Below are positions 25,085 through 36,460 of a stretch of 64,000 nt of DNA, in pieces. The stretch comes from Orbaceae bacterium ESL0721 (GTDB lineage Bacteria > Pseudomonadota > Gammaproteobacteria > Enterobacterales > Orbaceae): assembly GCA_029433365.1 (NCBI GenBank), contig JAQTHZ010000001.1, positions 186,001 to 250,000 on the forward strand, read 5' to 3'. Position 1 is the stretch's first letter. Each line of letters begins with the position of its first letter. A program made the translations under genes and the position numbers. The notes under the pieces were generated by a model that had not been told where the DNA came from, searched no databases, and worked only from the letters and a program-made list of their open reading frames with translations.

Positions 25085-25828
25085 ATGCTGCATTTATCTG
25101 GTTTTCGCTTATCTGACAAAAATACTCCAATACACGAAAAAGTAGAGATTGGTCTATTGTTAGCATTAGTAGGCGGATTTTTAGATGTTTACTCTTTTTT
25201 ATGCTATGACGGTGTATTTGCCAATGCGCAAACTGGCAACATGGTGCTGCTAGGCGTCTCGTTAATCGATGGCGATTATATTAATTTCTTCCAATATTTA
25301 GTTCCCATCTTAGCTTTCTCATTAGGTATTTTAATTACTGATTTTTTGGTTAAATATTTAAGCGGATATGTATTTATTGGTGTATTAATTACTGAAATTA
25401 TCATCCTTTTTATTATCGCTTTTTTACCTAAAAATATCCCACATGTCATTGTAACTTCTGCTATATCTTTTATGTGCTCGATACAGATTGGCAGTTTTCG
25501 TAAAATATGTGGTGCCCCTTATACTAGCACCATGTGTACCGGTAATTTGCGTTCAGCAATGGAGCTACTTTTTGCCTATTTGACGCAAAGAGAGATTGGC
25601 TCATTAAAACTCTGTTTACGTTACTTAACTATTATTATTACCTTCTGTCTTGGTGCTGCTTTTGGTGCTTTTTGTGTCCAGATATGGGATCATAAAGCTG
25701 TTTTAGTCTGCTGTATTCTCTTTTCGATACTGCTAATCTTTATGATTAGAGATCTCATTTTTATTAGAAAGAAACAACAGCAATTAAGAGATTTTATAGA
25801 TGATGCCAAACAACAAGTTATAAAATAG
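25085..25828 (+). CDS. DUF1275 (YoaK-family) membrane protein
   Basis: A 247-residue protein with six or seven hydrophobic helices and the DUF1275 signature: GGFLDVYSFLCYDGVFANAQTGNMVLLGVSL near the start and YTSTMCTGNLRSAMELLF at about 165-182. The open frame continues upstream into the tRNA, but protein homology begins only after the ATG at 25085, 28 bases behind the tRNA, so that is the start. No strong ribosome-binding site is seen. The function of the family is not known; insertion just after a tRNA gene is a common place for acquired genes, but no integrase or attachment repeat is present. Confidence 0.82.
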   Translation: MLHLSGFRLSDKNTPIHEKVEIGLLLALVGGFLDVYSFLCYDGVFANAQTGNMVLLGVSLIDGDYINFFQYLVPILAFSLGILITDFLVKYLSGYVFIGVLITEIIILFIIAFLPKNIPHVIVTSAISFMCSIQIGSFRKICGAPYTSTMCTGNLRSAMELLFAYLTQREIGSLKLCLRYLTIIITFCLGAAFGAFCVQIWDHKAVLVCCILFSILLIFMIRDLIFIRKKQQQLRDFIDDAKQQVIK

Positions 25829-25895
25829 TTAATGCCAAAAAACAGTTAACTGTTAATAGTAAAAATAATAGTAAAAACAATTAATAAAGTTTGAT

Positions 25896-27413
25896 TTAAT
25901 AGGTTGAGATAATTAGCTCCCATTTTTTAGTTGCCTGCCAATACTGTTGTTCCTGCTCTAAATCCAATAAAATCAGTCTGTTTTTTTCAATAAAACGATG
26001 ATCAATCTCAATAACTATTTTAGTATATTTATCATTAGCGATTTTTAACTGAAAAGCGTTGAGATCTATATCTAATGTTCGCTTATTATTGATTAGTGTT
26101 GCTAATCGAATAATTTGTAGTAATGGAAAAATATATTCATATTCAAATAGCGTAAAATTGGGGAAAACTAATGAGTTCATTGATTTACGATAATAACGGA
26201 CTAATGTGGCTAACAATAATTGTTGCTCCTCATTAAATCCGGGCAGATTGCTATTTTGTAAAATATAACTTGAATGTTTATGAATTGAGGTAAAGTTAAT
26301 ATTAAGTCCCACTTCATGTAACTGGGCAGCTAAATAGAGAATAGATTCTAAATTTTTGCTAATTTTAATTGGTGCTTGGGCGCTCCATTGATTAAAAAAA
26401 TGTTGCGCTGTTTTGACAACCTGATCAGCATGTTTTTGGTCGACACTATACTGTTTTGCAAGTGATTGTGCAGTATTTTCACGAATATCACGATCATCAT
26501 TACCGGCAATTAATTCGTATAAAGTCCCTTCTCGTAAGGCGCTAGAGCAGTAGTGTAACTCTTTTAACCCTAAAACATTAAATAGACCATAAAATATCGC
26601 TAATCCACTAACAAAAAATGGTTTTCTCTGTTCAGAGAGTGATGGGTAATCAATATCATTAAAATTTTTAAATTCTAGTACATAACTTACTAAATCATCT
26701 AACCGTTTTCGTGTAATAATGCCATCTGAGACACCGAGATCGAGCAAAATTTTATAGATAGATTTAATTGTGCCAGAGGTACCAAAAGCTACCGAGATAT
26801 GCTCTTTTTGTATTATGCCAACTAGCGCTTCCATCTGCTGTTCTGCAGCTAATTTAGCTCGATAAAATGCTTTATGCGTAATCTTTTTATCAGGAAAGAA
26901 CTGTTTTGCATATGTGATGCAGCCCATGGGGCGACTTTCAACTATAACTGGTTTAAAGCCTCGCCCAACGGCAATTTCAGTGGAACCACCACCTATATCG
27001 ATAATTAATTTGCAATCACTGGTTAATGTTGACTCTGATGTTATCATTCCTAAATAGATTAACCGAGCCTCCTCTTGACCAGAGATAACTTCAATAGGGT
27101 AGGGAAGTACTTTTGAAGCAGCATTAATAAAATCAGATCTATTTTTTGCAACACGTAATGTATGCGTTGCAATAATACGAACTTTTTTACGAGGAATTCC
27201 TTTTAGGCGTTCAGCAAATAGCGTTAAACAGTCAATACCGCGTTTTATACTTGAATCACTAAGCTCTTTTTTACTATTTAAACCAGTTGCCAAATGTATA
27301 TTCTGTTTATTTTTATAGATGATCTGTATTGCACCATTAACTCGGCGCGCTATCATCATGTGAAAACTGTTTGAACCAAGATCAATTACAGCATATTCAT
27401 TAAAATCATTCAT
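25896..27413 (-). CDS. ppx: Exopolyphosphatase
   Basis: A 505-residue enzyme of the actin/HSP70-like Ppx/GppA superfamily that hydrolyses terminal phosphates from polyphosphate (and may act on pppGpp). [18 protein letters not shown] (phosphate loop), [26 protein letters not shown] and [10 protein letters not shown] are present, and an HD-like helical domain follows ([14 protein letters not shown]). The ATG at 27413 overlaps the end of ppk by 8 bases (ATGAATGA), giving translational coupling; a longer frame to 27431 would run into ppk. Same order as E. coli ppk-ppx. Confidence 0.95.
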   Translation of the reverse strand: MNDFNEYAVIDLGSNSFHMMIARRVNGAIQIIYKNKQNIHLATGLNSKKELSDSSIKRGIDCLTLFAERLKGIPRKKVRIIATHTLRVAKNRSDFINAASKVLPYPIEVISGQEEARLIYLGMITSESTLTSDCKLIIDIGGGSTEIAVGRGFKPVIVESRPMGCITYAKQFFPDKKITHKAFYRAKLAAEQQMEALVGIIQKEHISVAFGTSGTIKSIYKILLDLGVSDGIITRKRLDDLVSYVLEFKNFNDIDYPSLSEQRKPFFVSGLAIFYGLFNVLGLKELHYCSSALREGTLYELIAGNDDRDIRENTAQSLAKQYSVDQKHADQVVKTAQHFFNQWSAQAPIKISKNLESILYLAAQLHEVGLNINFTSIHKHSSYILQNSNLPGFNEEQQLLLATLVRYYRKSMNSLVFPNFTLFEYEYIFPLLQIIRLATLINNKRTLDIDLNAFQLKIANDKYTKIVIEIDHRFIEKNRLILLDLEQEQQYWQATKKWELIISTY

Positions 27414-29469
27414 TTTCTTGATCCTGCTCAAGTTTTTTTAAATAATCATAGATCACAGATTGCGAACGGATCTTCTTCTTATTACCACGTTGCACATATT
27501 TGTTATTATTATCTTTATCAATAACTCTTGCTTTCACATTATCATGACATTGGATATCAAAAATATTGTGGATTGTAGTACGAATCTTTTCATCAAAAAT
27601 CTTTACACCTACCTCAACACGATTATCTAGATTTCGAGGCATCCAATCTGCTGAAGAGATATAGGTATCTTTTAATCCATTGTTTTCAAAAATATAGAAT
27701 CTGGCATGTTCCAAAAATCGATCAACGATACTGGTCATCACAATATTTTCACTAAGATTGGGAATTTGAGGAACTAAAACAGACATCCCACGTACAATCA
27801 TTCTAATTTTGACACCAGCACAAGAGGCATTATAGAGCAGATCTATCATCTCTCTATCTGTTATTGCATTTAGTTTTAGATAGATTGCTGCAGGTTTACC
27901 CTCTTTTGCATGCTTTATTTCACGTTGAATAAATTCACAAAATCGTAAGCGTGTATTTTGTGGAGAAACTAAAAGATAGTTAAAAACAACAGGTTTAAAT
28001 GGATTTTCAATAAAGTTAAACACTTTTTTAACTTCATTAGTAATGGCGGGATCAGCAGTTAAAAGTGAAAAGTCTGTATAGAGACGTGCTGTTTTCTCAT
28101 TAAAATTCCCTGAACCGATGTGTGCATAACGGACAATTTGTTCACCCTCTTTGCGATCGATTAAAAAGAGCTTAGCATGAATTTTTAATTTTGGTTGTGA
28201 ATAGATAACTTTTACACCACTACTAATTAACCTTTTTGCCCAGCGGATATTTGCCTCTTCATCAAAACGTGCCTGTAACTCAACAACAACTGTTACCTTT
28301 TTACCATTATTTGCAGCATTGATCGCTGCATTGATAAAACGTGAATCTTTGGCAACTCGATATATATTCATTCTAATATTGGTAACATTGGGATCAAATG
28401 ATGCTTGACGCATAATCTCAAGGACATGGCCAAATGAGTAATATGGGTAGTAAAGTAAAACATCACGATCTTTAACCGCTTCAAAGGAGTTGCGAAATAG
28501 TTTAAAACGTTCATAACGCAGGCTAGGTAATTTTTTGTTAAGCAGATTTTTTCTCCCTAAATCAGGAAAATTGGCCAGATCTTTAAAATTAGGGTACCGT
28601 CCACCAGGCATGGCATCAGATTCAGAGAGGCGTAACTTACTTATTAAAAGATCTAACAGTGCTTTTGGCATATCTTTTTGGTAAATAAAACGGACTGGCT
28701 GGGCAGTCAATCGCTGTTTTAAACCTTGCGACATCAATTCTAGCAGACTATCAAATTCACTATTTAACTCATATTCTGCATCACGATTGATTTTAATTGA
28801 GTATGCATTGAATTCTGTTGCATCAAAAAAGACTTTAAATATCTCCTCTAAACAGTAACGTAAAATATTATCAAGGAAGATAATATACTGATTTTTGGTT
28901 GATACTTCTGAAGGTAGGAGTACAAAGCGTGATACTTTATCTGTCGGTACTTCAAGTAGAGCGTAATTGATCTTATTTTCACAATTAATCTCGACAGCCA
29001 GATAAGCGTGATCATCTTTCAAAAATTGGATGAGTTCGGTATGGCTATCAAGCAGAATAGGGGTGATGTATTGCCTGAGATTCTGTTTGTAGTAATTTTT
29101 TATCCAGCTCTCTTGGTAGGTTGTTAATTGCCGTTCATTTATCAGGAATATCTGATTACGAGCCATCTCAAGTAAAAGTTCATTGTAAAGTTTATCAAAT
29201 TGCAACTCTAGCTGAATTACCTTCTGATTCACTTGGCGTAATAGATATTTTGCATTAGATGTACTTTTTCGTTCTTGCTCAATCAGAACATCTTTTTTTA
29301 GATTAGCGTACTGAACTTTATAGAACTCATCTAAATTACTGGAGTAGATACCTAAAAAACGCATACGCTCAATTAATGGATTACTTTTATCGGCAGCCTC
29401 TTGTAAGACGCGTTGATTAAATGATAGCCAGCTTAATTCTTTAGGTAGATAAACTTTTTCTTCAACCAT
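27406..29469 (-). CDS. ppk1: Polyphosphate kinase 1
   Basis: A 687-residue kinase that builds polyphosphate from ATP and is reversible. The N-terminal helical domain ([20 protein letters not shown]) is followed by the PLD-like catalytic domains. The autophosphorylated histidine lies in [13 protein letters not shown], and [20 protein letters not shown] and [10 protein letters not shown] complete the active tunnel. Length matches E. coli Ppk. It is the first gene of the ppk-ppx operon, downstream of the pykF terminator. Confidence 0.96.
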   Translation of the reverse strand: MVEEKVYLPKELSWLSFNQRVLQEAADKSNPLIERMRFLGIYSSNLDEFYKVQYANLKKDVLIEQERKSTSNAKYLLRQVNQKVIQLELQFDKLYNELLLEMARNQIFLINERQLTTYQESWIKNYYKQNLRQYITPILLDSHTELIQFLKDDHAYLAVEINCENKINYALLEVPTDKVSRFVLLPSEVSTKNQYIIFLDNILRYCLEEIFKVFFDATEFNAYSIKINRDAEYELNSEFDSLLELMSQGLKQRLTAQPVRFIYQKDMPKALLDLLISKLRLSESDAMPGGRYPNFKDLANFPDLGRKNLLNKKLPSLRYERFKLFRNSFEAVKDRDVLLYYPYYSFGHVLEIMRQASFDPNVTNIRMNIYRVAKDSRFINAAINAANNGKKVTVVVELQARFDEEANIRWAKRLISSGVKVIYSQPKLKIHAKLFLIDRKEGEQIVRYAHIGSGNFNEKTARLYTDFSLLTADPAITNEVKKVFNFIENPFKPVVFNYLLVSPQNTRLRFCEFIQREIKHAKEGKPAAIYLKLNAITDREMIDLLYNASCAGVKIRMIVRGMSVLVPQIPNLSENIVMTSIVDRFLEHARFYIFENNGLKDTYISSADWMPRNLDNRVEVGVKIFDEKIRTTIHNIFDIQCHDNVKARVIDKDNNNKYVQRGNKKKIRSQSVIYDYLKKLEQDQENE

Positions 29470-29552
29470 TTTAACTATTTCAATCCATTCATAATGCTCA
29501 ACAGTTTTATATTATAAAGCATAAATCATTGAAATAAAAAATAACTGCAATA

Positions 29553-29579
29553 AAAAGAGCTAGCATTAAGCTAGCTCTC
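29553..29579 (-). terminator. Rho-independent terminator of pykF
   Basis: On the minus strand AGAGCTAGC-TTAAT-GCTAGCTCT is a perfect 9-bp stem followed by TTTTTATTG. It lies 90 bases after pykF and separates it from ppk1. Confidence 0.85.
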
Positions 29580-29668
29580 TATTTTCTACATTGTTGATAT
29601 TAATATTATAGATATCAATAATATAGCTCTCAATAATATAGTTATCTACTTTTCAGTAGAAGAAGGAA

Positions 29669-31078
29669 TTAAAGACGGTGTACTGAGGTGGTATTGGTGG
29701 TTCCACTTGGAACAAGTGCACCTGAAACCATAACAATAACATCACCAGCTTTTAAACCACCAACTTTAACTGCCATCTCTTTACCTAAACGGTAAAAATC
29801 ATCAGTAGAGTTGATTGAATCAATTAAATAAGGTTCTACACCACGTGTTAACTCTAACTGATTTACAGTTTTTTGGCTTGATGAGAGTGCTAAAATGCGA
29901 GCTCTTGGGAAATAGTGACGCACTTCACGAGCGGATTTACCACTACGGGTTGCAACAACAATTAGAGGTGCATTTAATCGTTCAGCAATTTCAACTGTTC
30001 CGCAACATACTGCTGCTGTAATACGGAGCTGTTCTTGAACTGTGAGTTCAAATGATGCAGGCACAATAGCATCGGTGCGATTACAAATTGTTGCCATTAC
30101 TTGAACCGCTTCTAACGGGTATTTACCTTTAGCACTTTCACCAGAAAGCATAACTGCATCTGTACCATCTAATATTGCATTAGCAACGTCGCCAGCTTCT
30201 GCGCGGGTAGGGCGTGGATTTTTAATCATTGAGTCAAGCATCTGTGTTGCAGTAATAACTGGTTTTGAGGCTTTAACACATTTACTGATCATCATTTTTT
30301 GTGCAAAAATAACCTCTTCAACAGCAATTTCAACACCTAGATCACCACGAGCAACCATGATTCCGTCTGAAGCTTCTAAAATTTCATCAAAATTATCTAG
30401 ACCTTCTTGATTCTCAATTTTAGAGATGATCTTGATATCTTCCCCACCATGTTTTTTGAGGTGAGCACGAATATCTTCAACATCAGAACGTTTACGAATA
30501 AATGAAGCAGCGATAAAATCAACACCCTGTTCGCAACCAAAAATAAGGTCATTCTTATCTTTTTCAGCAAGGGCAGGTAGGTTAATAGAGACATTAGGGA
30601 GATTGATACCTTTATTTTCACCTAAATCGCCATTATTAAGCACAGTACAGATAACTTCGTTTGCTGTTACTTTTTGGACTTCCATAGCAATTAAACCATC
30701 ATCGACTAATACTCGATTACCAGGTTTAAGATCTTTCGCAAAACCATCATAAGTGACGGCTACACGATCTGCATTACCTACGACAGATTTATCAGTAGTA
30801 AAGGTAAAAGTTTGACCAGCAGTAAGAGAGACATCGTTACCACCTACAAGATTGATGGTACGAATTTCAGGCCCTTTAGTATCCAACATAATGGCTGCTT
30901 TTAGACCTGTTTCACGTATCACTTCACGTAAATTTTTAATTCGATTACCATGCTCTTCATAATCACCATGAGAGAAATTTAAACGCATCACATTCATACC
31001 TGCTTGGAGTAATTTTGTGAGCATCTCTTTTGATTCAGTTTTGGGACCAATTGTACAAACAATTTTAGTTTTTTTCAT
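29669..31078 (-). CDS. pykF: Pyruvate kinase I
   Basis: A 469-residue glycolytic enzyme making pyruvate and ATP from phosphoenolpyruvate and ADP. It follows E. coli PykF almost residue by residue: [80 protein letters not shown] and the end [19 protein letters not shown]. The C-terminal allosteric domain is the type I form activated by fructose 1,6-bisphosphate in E. coli. Monocistronic, divergent from hrpA. Confidence 0.97.
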   Translation of the reverse strand: MKKTKIVCTIGPKTESKEMLTKLLQAGMNVMRLNFSHGDYEEHGNRIKNLREVIRETGLKAAIMLDTKGPEIRTINLVGGNDVSLTAGQTFTFTTDKSVVGNADRVAVTYDGFAKDLKPGNRVLVDDGLIAMEVQKVTANEVICTVLNNGDLGENKGINLPNVSINLPALAEKDKNDLIFGCEQGVDFIAASFIRKRSDVEDIRAHLKKHGGEDIKIISKIENQEGLDNFDEILEASDGIMVARGDLGVEIAVEEVIFAQKMMISKCVKASKPVITATQMLDSMIKNPRPTRAEAGDVANAILDGTDAVMLSGESAKGKYPLEAVQVMATICNRTDAIVPASFELTVQEQLRITAAVCCGTVEIAERLNAPLIVVATRSGKSAREVRHYFPRARILALSSSQKTVNQLELTRGVEPYLIDSINSTDDFYRLGKEMAVKVGGLKAGDVIVMVSGALVPSGTTNTTSVHRL

Positions 31079-31381
31079 AATATCATCTACTTATTTATTA
31101 CTAGTTATTAACGTTAAATTAAAAAATATAAATACTTAAACTATGAGTCCAATGTTAGTACATCGGTATGAAGATTTTTTAGTAACTTAATTTATCACTG
31201 TTACTGAATTTGAATTATTTTATAGGGGAACTATCTATTTGCATTCTATTTACATTAATTTGCATTAATTAAAATACACGATTTATATGATGGACGTTAT
31301 TATAGTAGCAACCATACCTTAAATAAAGATATTTGTTATAATGGCAACTATTATTCTACTCATTAGTCGATTTGGTTAACT
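31079..31381. other. Divergent promoter region pykF/hrpA
   Basis: About 300 AT-rich bases without a credible gene. TTTGCATTCTATTTACATTA and TTTGCATTAATT near 31238-31270 form a loose direct repeat that could be an operator. I see no clear terminator and no confident promoter boxes. Confidence 0.4.
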
Positions 31382-34300
31382 ATGGCCTTTCCAGCAAAAA
31401 ACAGCGAATATTTTAAGCATCGTCAATCACTTATTCCTAAACAGATTGATTACCCTATCAACCTGCCTGTGGTGGAGAAGCGAGAGAGCATACGAGAGGC
31501 GATTAAAAATCATCAAGTTGTTATTATTGCTGGCGAAACAGGTTCCGGAAAGACTACTCAGATACCAAAAATCTGTCTAGAGATTGGGTTAGGAGTTAAA
31601 GGTTATATTGGACATACCCAGCCAAGACGACTCGCCGCCCGTGCAGTTGCTACACGCATTGCGGATGAACTTAAGAGTGAAATTGGTGATATTGTCGGTT
31701 ATAAAGTCCGATTCTCTGATCAGGTTAGTGATAATAGTTTAATAAAACTGATGACTGACGGTATTTTATTAGCCGAGATCCAGCAAGATAAACTATTACA
31801 ACAGTACGATACAATTATTATTGATGAAGCGCATGAACGTAGTTTAAATATTGACTTTATTTTAGGTTATCTAAAACAGTTATTACCTAAACGCCCCGAT
31901 CTAAAAGTGATAATCACCTCAGCAACCATTGATGTCGAACGCTTTTCAAACCATTTTAATCATGCTCCAATTATTGAAGTTTCAGGCCGTACCTACCCAG
32001 TTGAGGTGAGGTATCGAACGGCTTTGGATTATCATATTGGTAGTAGTGAATCAGATAGATCTGAAAATGAAGAGCGTCAAAAAAGGGAGGGTGATGATTT
32101 TCAGCTAATCACAGCTGCTATCGACGAACTCTCTTATGAAAGTGATGGCGATATTCTCATCTTTTTAACTGGGGAGCGAGAGATCCGTGATGTTGCAGAT
32201 CAGTTAAATAAATTGGCACTTAAACATACTGAAATTTTACCTCTCTATGCACGATTATCGTCAAAAGAGCAGAATGCAATATTTAAACCGCATACAGGAA
32301 GGCGTATTATTCTAGCAACCAATGTTGCAGAGACATCATTAACTGTTCCTGGTATTAAATATGTGATTGATCCAGGTCTAGCTCGGATTAGTCGTTATAG
32401 TTATCGAACCAAAGTGCAACGCCTGCCGATTGAGCCGATCTCTCAAGCATCTGCTAATCAACGCAGTGGTCGTAGTGGGCGTACCTCAAATGGTATTGTT
32501 ATTCGACTCTATGATGAACAAGACTTTTTATCACGTCCACAATTCACACAACCTGAAATTTTACGTACCAATTTAGCCTCAGTTATTTTACAGATGACTG
32601 CTTTAGGGTTAGGTGATATTACCCGATTCCCCTTTATTGAATCTCCCGATCAGAAACAGATAAAAGATGGTATACGTCTGCTAGAAGAGTTAAATGCGAT
32701 TCACTTTCACCATCATCAGTTCCGATTAACAGAAATTGGTAAAATTTTAGCCCAGTTACCTCTAGATCCAAAACTGGCAAGGATGGTTGTAGAAGCAAGC
32801 AAACGTGGATGTACTAAAGAGATCATGATTATCACTGCTGCATTATCAATTCAAGATCCTCGTGAACGTCCATTTGATAAACAGCAAGCATCAGATGAGA
32901 AACATCGCCGTTTTGCGGATAAATCCTCTGATTTTATCTCTATCATCAATCTATGGAACTATATTCAAGAGCAGCAAGATGCCTTATCTAGTAATCAGTT
33001 TAGGCGGTTATGCCATAAGGAGTTTTTAAACTATTTACGAATCAAAGAGTGGCAAGATATTTATACGCAAATTAGGCAGACAGTTAAACAGTTGGCGATA
33101 CCAATTAATAGTCAACCTGCCGATTATCAATCTCTGCATATGGCGTTATTAAGCGGGTTACTTTCACATGTAGGTATGAAAGAGATTGAAAAGCATGACT
33201 ATATTGGTGCGAGAAATATTAAATTTGCCATCTTCCCTAACTCGTCCATTTTTAAAAATCCCCCTAAATGGTGTGTGGTAAGTGAACTGGTTGAAACCAG
33301 CAAACTATGGGGCAGAACGGCTGCTAAAATCGAGCCTGAGTGGATCGAGCCGATTGCAAAACATCTCGTAAAGTATAGTTATAGTGAACCAAGGTGGTCA
33401 AAAAGACGGGGCGCTACAGTTGCAAATGAAAAAGTGACGCTTTTTGGTCTTCCTATTGTGCAAAATCGAATTGTAAATTATAGCAATATTGATCCTGTCA
33501 TAAGTCGAGAGCTCTTTATTCGTCAAGCATTAGTCGGCGGTGATTGGGTAACCAAGCACAGTTTTTATCTTGAAAATCAAAAATTATTAACTGAAGTTAT
33601 TGATTTAGAGCATAAATCACGACGGCAAGATATCTTAGTTAATGATGATGAGCTATTTGATTTTTATCATCAACGCATACCCAATGATGTGGTCTCAGCA
33701 AAACATTTTGATAACTGGTGGAAGAAAGAGAGTAAAAAACGCCCTGATTACCTCAATTTTGAGAAAAATATGCTAATCAATCAATCTGCCGAATTGATTG
33801 ATGAAGGTGATTTCCCTGATTTTTGGCAACAGAATGGGATTAAGCTCCCACTTATTTACCATTTTGATATTAATGATAAACGTGACGGCGTAACAGTTAA
33901 GATTCCGCTTAATATCCTTAATCAGATAGAGAATAGGGGATTTGATTGGCAGATAACAGGATTAAGAAGAGAGTTGATTATTGCTTTAATTAAATCTCTG
34001 CCTAAAACATTGCGCCGTAATTTTGTCCCTGCACCGAACTATGCTGAGGCATTTTTAAATCGTGTAGTTGATACCAATAGACCACTTCTTGATACATTAG
34101 CCGATGAGTTTCGTAAAATGTCAGGCGTTAAGATTGAACGTGAAGATTGGCAATTAGATCAGATTCCAGATTACCTTAAAATGCGTTTTAGTGTTGTTGA
34201 TAATAGTGATAAAGAGATTGCTGCCGGCAAGGATCTAAATGCTATTCAGTTACAACTAAAAGATAAAATGCAACAAGCTTTATCAACAGTGACAGCAAAT

Positions 34301-35215
34301 AGAGAGAGTAAATTTGATAAAAGCCAATTAACCGATTGGACCTTTGGTAATTTACCTGCAATATATGAGGAACAGCAGCAGCACTATACCGTTAAAGCTT
34401 ACCCTGCTTTAATCGATAATGGCAATTCGGTAGCAATTAAACTGGTTGATAATCAACTCGAACAGCAGATTTTAAATGATAGAGGATTACGCCGTTTACT
34501 CATCTTAAATATCCCTTCGCCAATTAAATACCTGCATGAAAAATTACCTAATCGGGCTAAATTTGGTCTCTACTTTAATGCTTTTGGCACGGTACTTGAA
34601 TTGATTGATGACTGTATCGCTTGTGGTGTAGATCTCTTAATCGAACGATTTCAAGAAGAGAGAAGGGGAGAAATACGTGATGAAGCAAGTTATCTAGCAC
34701 TACTTGATTATACTAAAGCAAATGTTAATGAGATTGTAGTCAATATTGCCATGCAAGTTGAAAAAATTCTCACTCTATATTTCTCTATCAATAAACGTTT
34801 GAAAGGGCGAGTTGATCTCGCATTAGCATTTGCATTATCGGATATAAAAAATCAGTTAAGTCACTTAATATATAAAGGTTTTGTGACCGAGTCAGGCTAT
34901 AGTAAGTTGGCTGATATTGCAAGGTATCTATCAGCAATTGAAAAGCGAATTGATAAATTGATGGTAGAACCGATCAAAGATCGTGCATCGATGCAAATTA
35001 TTGAAGATGTTAAAAAAGAGTATGAGCAACTTCTCAAAAAAGCGTCTAAAAATAGCAAACCAGCAATCTATCTGCATGATAAAAATATTGTAAATATTCG
35101 CTGGATGATAGAGGAGTTACGTGTCAATCTATTTGCGCAACAGCTAGGTACGCCTTATCCTATCTCTGCAAAACGGATAAAACAGCAGATTGAATCAGTA
35201 AAAAGTGAGTTTTAA
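31382..35215 (+). CDS. hrpA: ATP-dependent RNA helicase HrpA
   Basis: A 1277-residue DEAH-box helicase; HrpA acts on stalled, collided ribosomes in E. coli. Helicase motifs in order: VVIIAGETGSGKTTQIPKI (Walker A, about residues 47-65), TQPRR, DEAHERS, TSATID, AETSLTVPGIKYVIDPG and QRSGRSGRT. Winged-helix, ratchet and OB-fold regions follow, then the long HrpA-specific C-terminal domain (about 700 residues) ending in LFAQQLGTPYPISAKRI, as in E. coli. The ATG at 31382 gives a normal N-terminus. Single gene, closed by a bidirectional terminator. Confidence 0.96.
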   Translation: MAFPAKNSEYFKHRQSLIPKQIDYPINLPVVEKRESIREAIKNHQVVIIAGETGSGKTTQIPKICLEIGLGVKGYIGHTQPRRLAARAVATRIADELKSEIGDIVGYKVRFSDQVSDNSLIKLMTDGILLAEIQQDKLLQQYDTIIIDEAHERSLNIDFILGYLKQLLPKRPDLKVIITSATIDVERFSNHFNHAPIIEVSGRTYPVEVRYRTALDYHIGSSESDRSENEERQKREGDDFQLITAAIDELSYESDGDILIFLTGEREIRDVADQLNKLALKHTEILPLYARLSSKEQNAIFKPHTGRRIILATNVAETSLTVPGIKYVIDPGLARISRYSYRTKVQRLPIEPISQASANQRSGRSGRTSNGIVIRLYDEQDFLSRPQFTQPEILRTNLASVILQMTALGLGDITRFPFIESPDQKQIKDGIRLLEELNAIHFHHHQFRLTEIGKILAQLPLDPKLARMVVEASKRGCTKEIMIITAALSIQDPRERPFDKQQASDEKHRRFADKSSDFISIINLWNYIQEQQDALSSNQFRRLCHKEFLNYLRIKEWQDIYTQIRQTVKQLAIPINSQPADYQSLHMALLSGLLSHVGMKEIEKHDYIGARNIKFAIFPNSSIFKNPPKWCVVSELVETSKLWGRTAAKIEPEWIEPIAKHLVKYSYSEPRWSKRRGATVANEKVTLFGLPIVQNRIVNYSNIDPVISRELFIRQALVGGDWVTKHSFYLENQKLLTEVIDLEHKSRRQDILVNDDELFDFYHQRIPNDVVSAKHFDNWWKKESKKRPDYLNFEKNMLINQSAELIDEGDFPDFWQQNGIKLPLIYHFDINDKRDGVTVKIPLNILNQIENRGFDWQITGLRRELIIALIKSLPKTLRRNFVPAPNYAEAFLNRVVDTNRPLLDTLADEFRKMSGVKIEREDWQLDQIPDYLKMRFSVVDNSDKEIAAGKDLNAIQLQLKDKMQQALSTVTANRESKFDKSQLTDWTFGNLPAIYEEQQQHYTVKAYPALIDNGNSVAIKLVDNQLEQQILNDRGLRRLLILNIPSPIKYLHEKLPNRAKFGLYFNAFGTVLELIDDCIACGVDLLIERFQEERRGEIRDEASYLALLDYTKANVNEIVVNIAMQVEKILTLYFSINKRLKGRVDLALAFALSDIKNQLSHLIYKGFVTESGYSKLADIARYLSAIEKRIDKLMVEPIKDRASMQIIEDVKKEYEQLLKKASKNSKPAIYLHDKNIVNIRWMIEELRVNLFAQQLGTPYPISAKRIKQQIESVKSEF

Positions 35216-35317
35216 ATATGTAACACATTAATCACAATATTTAAAATATGGTTAATAAAAACATTTATTAAATCATTTATTAAAACATTTTTTAAAACAT
35301 AGAAATAATAGAAATAG

Positions 35318-35343
35318 AAAAGGGCGCAAATTAGCGCCCTTTA
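35318..35343. terminator. Bidirectional terminator between hrpA and ydgH
   Basis: AAAGGGCGC-AAATTA-GCGCCCTTT, a perfect stem with A/T tracts on both sides, between convergent genes. Confidence 0.85.
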
Positions 35344-35360
35344 TAGCGGAAAAGTGATCT

Positions 35361-36413
35361 TTATCGATAGAGATCAACATAAACAGTTACATTTGGACCA
35401 CTAGTATCTTGAGCAATCCGAGCAATATGGTAATATTTTGCCCCTTTATCTAAAGCACGTTTACCGGCATTGTAAGCGATCTCTTGATCTGTGACATAGT
35501 AACCACGGAATTTAACTGTATCAAACGGCACCATTTTGGCGGCTGTTGCATCATTTAACTCTTGAATTTTTCGACCATCACCTAGTGTGACAGTGTAACG
35601 GGTAATTTTTTGTTCTGCTGCTTTAGCAGCAACAGTCTCAGGAGCAGTTATTGTTGTTGCTTCACTTGTAACTGCCTTTTTCTCCTCAGTTAATGTTGGG
35701 GTATCAATCACTTGATTATTGAATTTTTTAGCATAAAACTGCTCATTAAATGATGAAGGTGAGTAGAATCCAGGGCGCTCAACCTGCATTGCAGATTCAC
35801 CACCTAAAGCTAAAGCTTTTTGACCAGCTTCAGAGTCATAAGGGATTGCATTTTCAGGTTGTAATTTACGTTCAGCTGCATCTTTTTTAAAGAGGTAAGC
35901 TGTAATTTGTTGATTACTCCCAATATCAGAGCGTCCATCAATAAAAAATGCATAAGCACCTTTCTTGGCGGCTTCTTTTGCAATTGATTGATTTACAATG
36001 ATCTCATTAGGAAAATAGCCACGAACTCTTACAATATCAAATGGTTCTAATCGCAATGCTTTACGTTTAGGGTATTCATAAACTCCTTCATATTGGCTTA
36101 AGGTCTCTGCTTTTTGTTCCATTTGCGGCGCATCTGCTTTATAAAGTTTGGCATAGACTATTCGTAGCGTATCATTCGAAGGGCTAATATTGGTTGTTGT
36201 AATATAAAATGAAGCAGCGCCTTGTTTATCAGCTGCATGCGACATTGCCTGTACGTAATCGCTATCAGTATAAAAGGCGCCACGCACGGTAATCTCTTTA
36301 AAAGATTGTAGTTTATCTGCCTGCTCAGCAGTGAGTTGTTGTGCTGCAAAAAGGGAAGGAATAGGGAGGACAGTTAGCGCTGCTATATATAATGTTTTTT
36401 TTAAACTGATCAT
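35361..36413 (-). CDS. ydgH: YdgH/BhsA/McbA-like (DUF1471) periplasmic protein
   Basis: A 350-residue exported protein. A signal peptide (MISLKKTLYIAALTVLPIPS, cleavage probably after LFA-A) is followed by three DUF1471 repeats at about 36-92, 118-175 and 297-350. Each has the pattern V-RG-Y/F, then a helix with GA--Y/F and an edge strand (ITVRGAFYTDSD, VRVRGYFPNEI, VKFRGYYVTDQE). The arrangement equals E. coli YdgH (314 aa) with a longer spacer between repeats two and three. DUF1471 proteins are involved in envelope stress and biofilm; the role of YdgH itself is not well defined. Confidence 0.85.
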   Translation of the reverse strand: MISLKKTLYIAALTVLPIPSLFAAQQLTAEQADKLQSFKEITVRGAFYTDSDYVQAMSHAADKQGAASFYITTTNISPSNDTLRIVYAKLYKADAPQMEQKAETLSQYEGVYEYPKRKALRLEPFDIVRVRGYFPNEIIVNQSIAKEAAKKGAYAFFIDGRSDIGSNQQITAYLFKKDAAERKLQPENAIPYDSEAGQKALALGGESAMQVERPGFYSPSSFNEQFYAKKFNNQVIDTPTLTEEKKAVTSEATTITAPETVAAKAAEQKITRYTVTLGDGRKIQELNDATAAKMVPFDTVKFRGYYVTDQEIAYNAGKRALDKGAKYYHIARIAQDTSGPNVTVYVDLYR

Positions 36414-36460
36414 ATTGATAGACCTTAAATTAAATTTCGACTATTTAAAATCAAGAGAAA

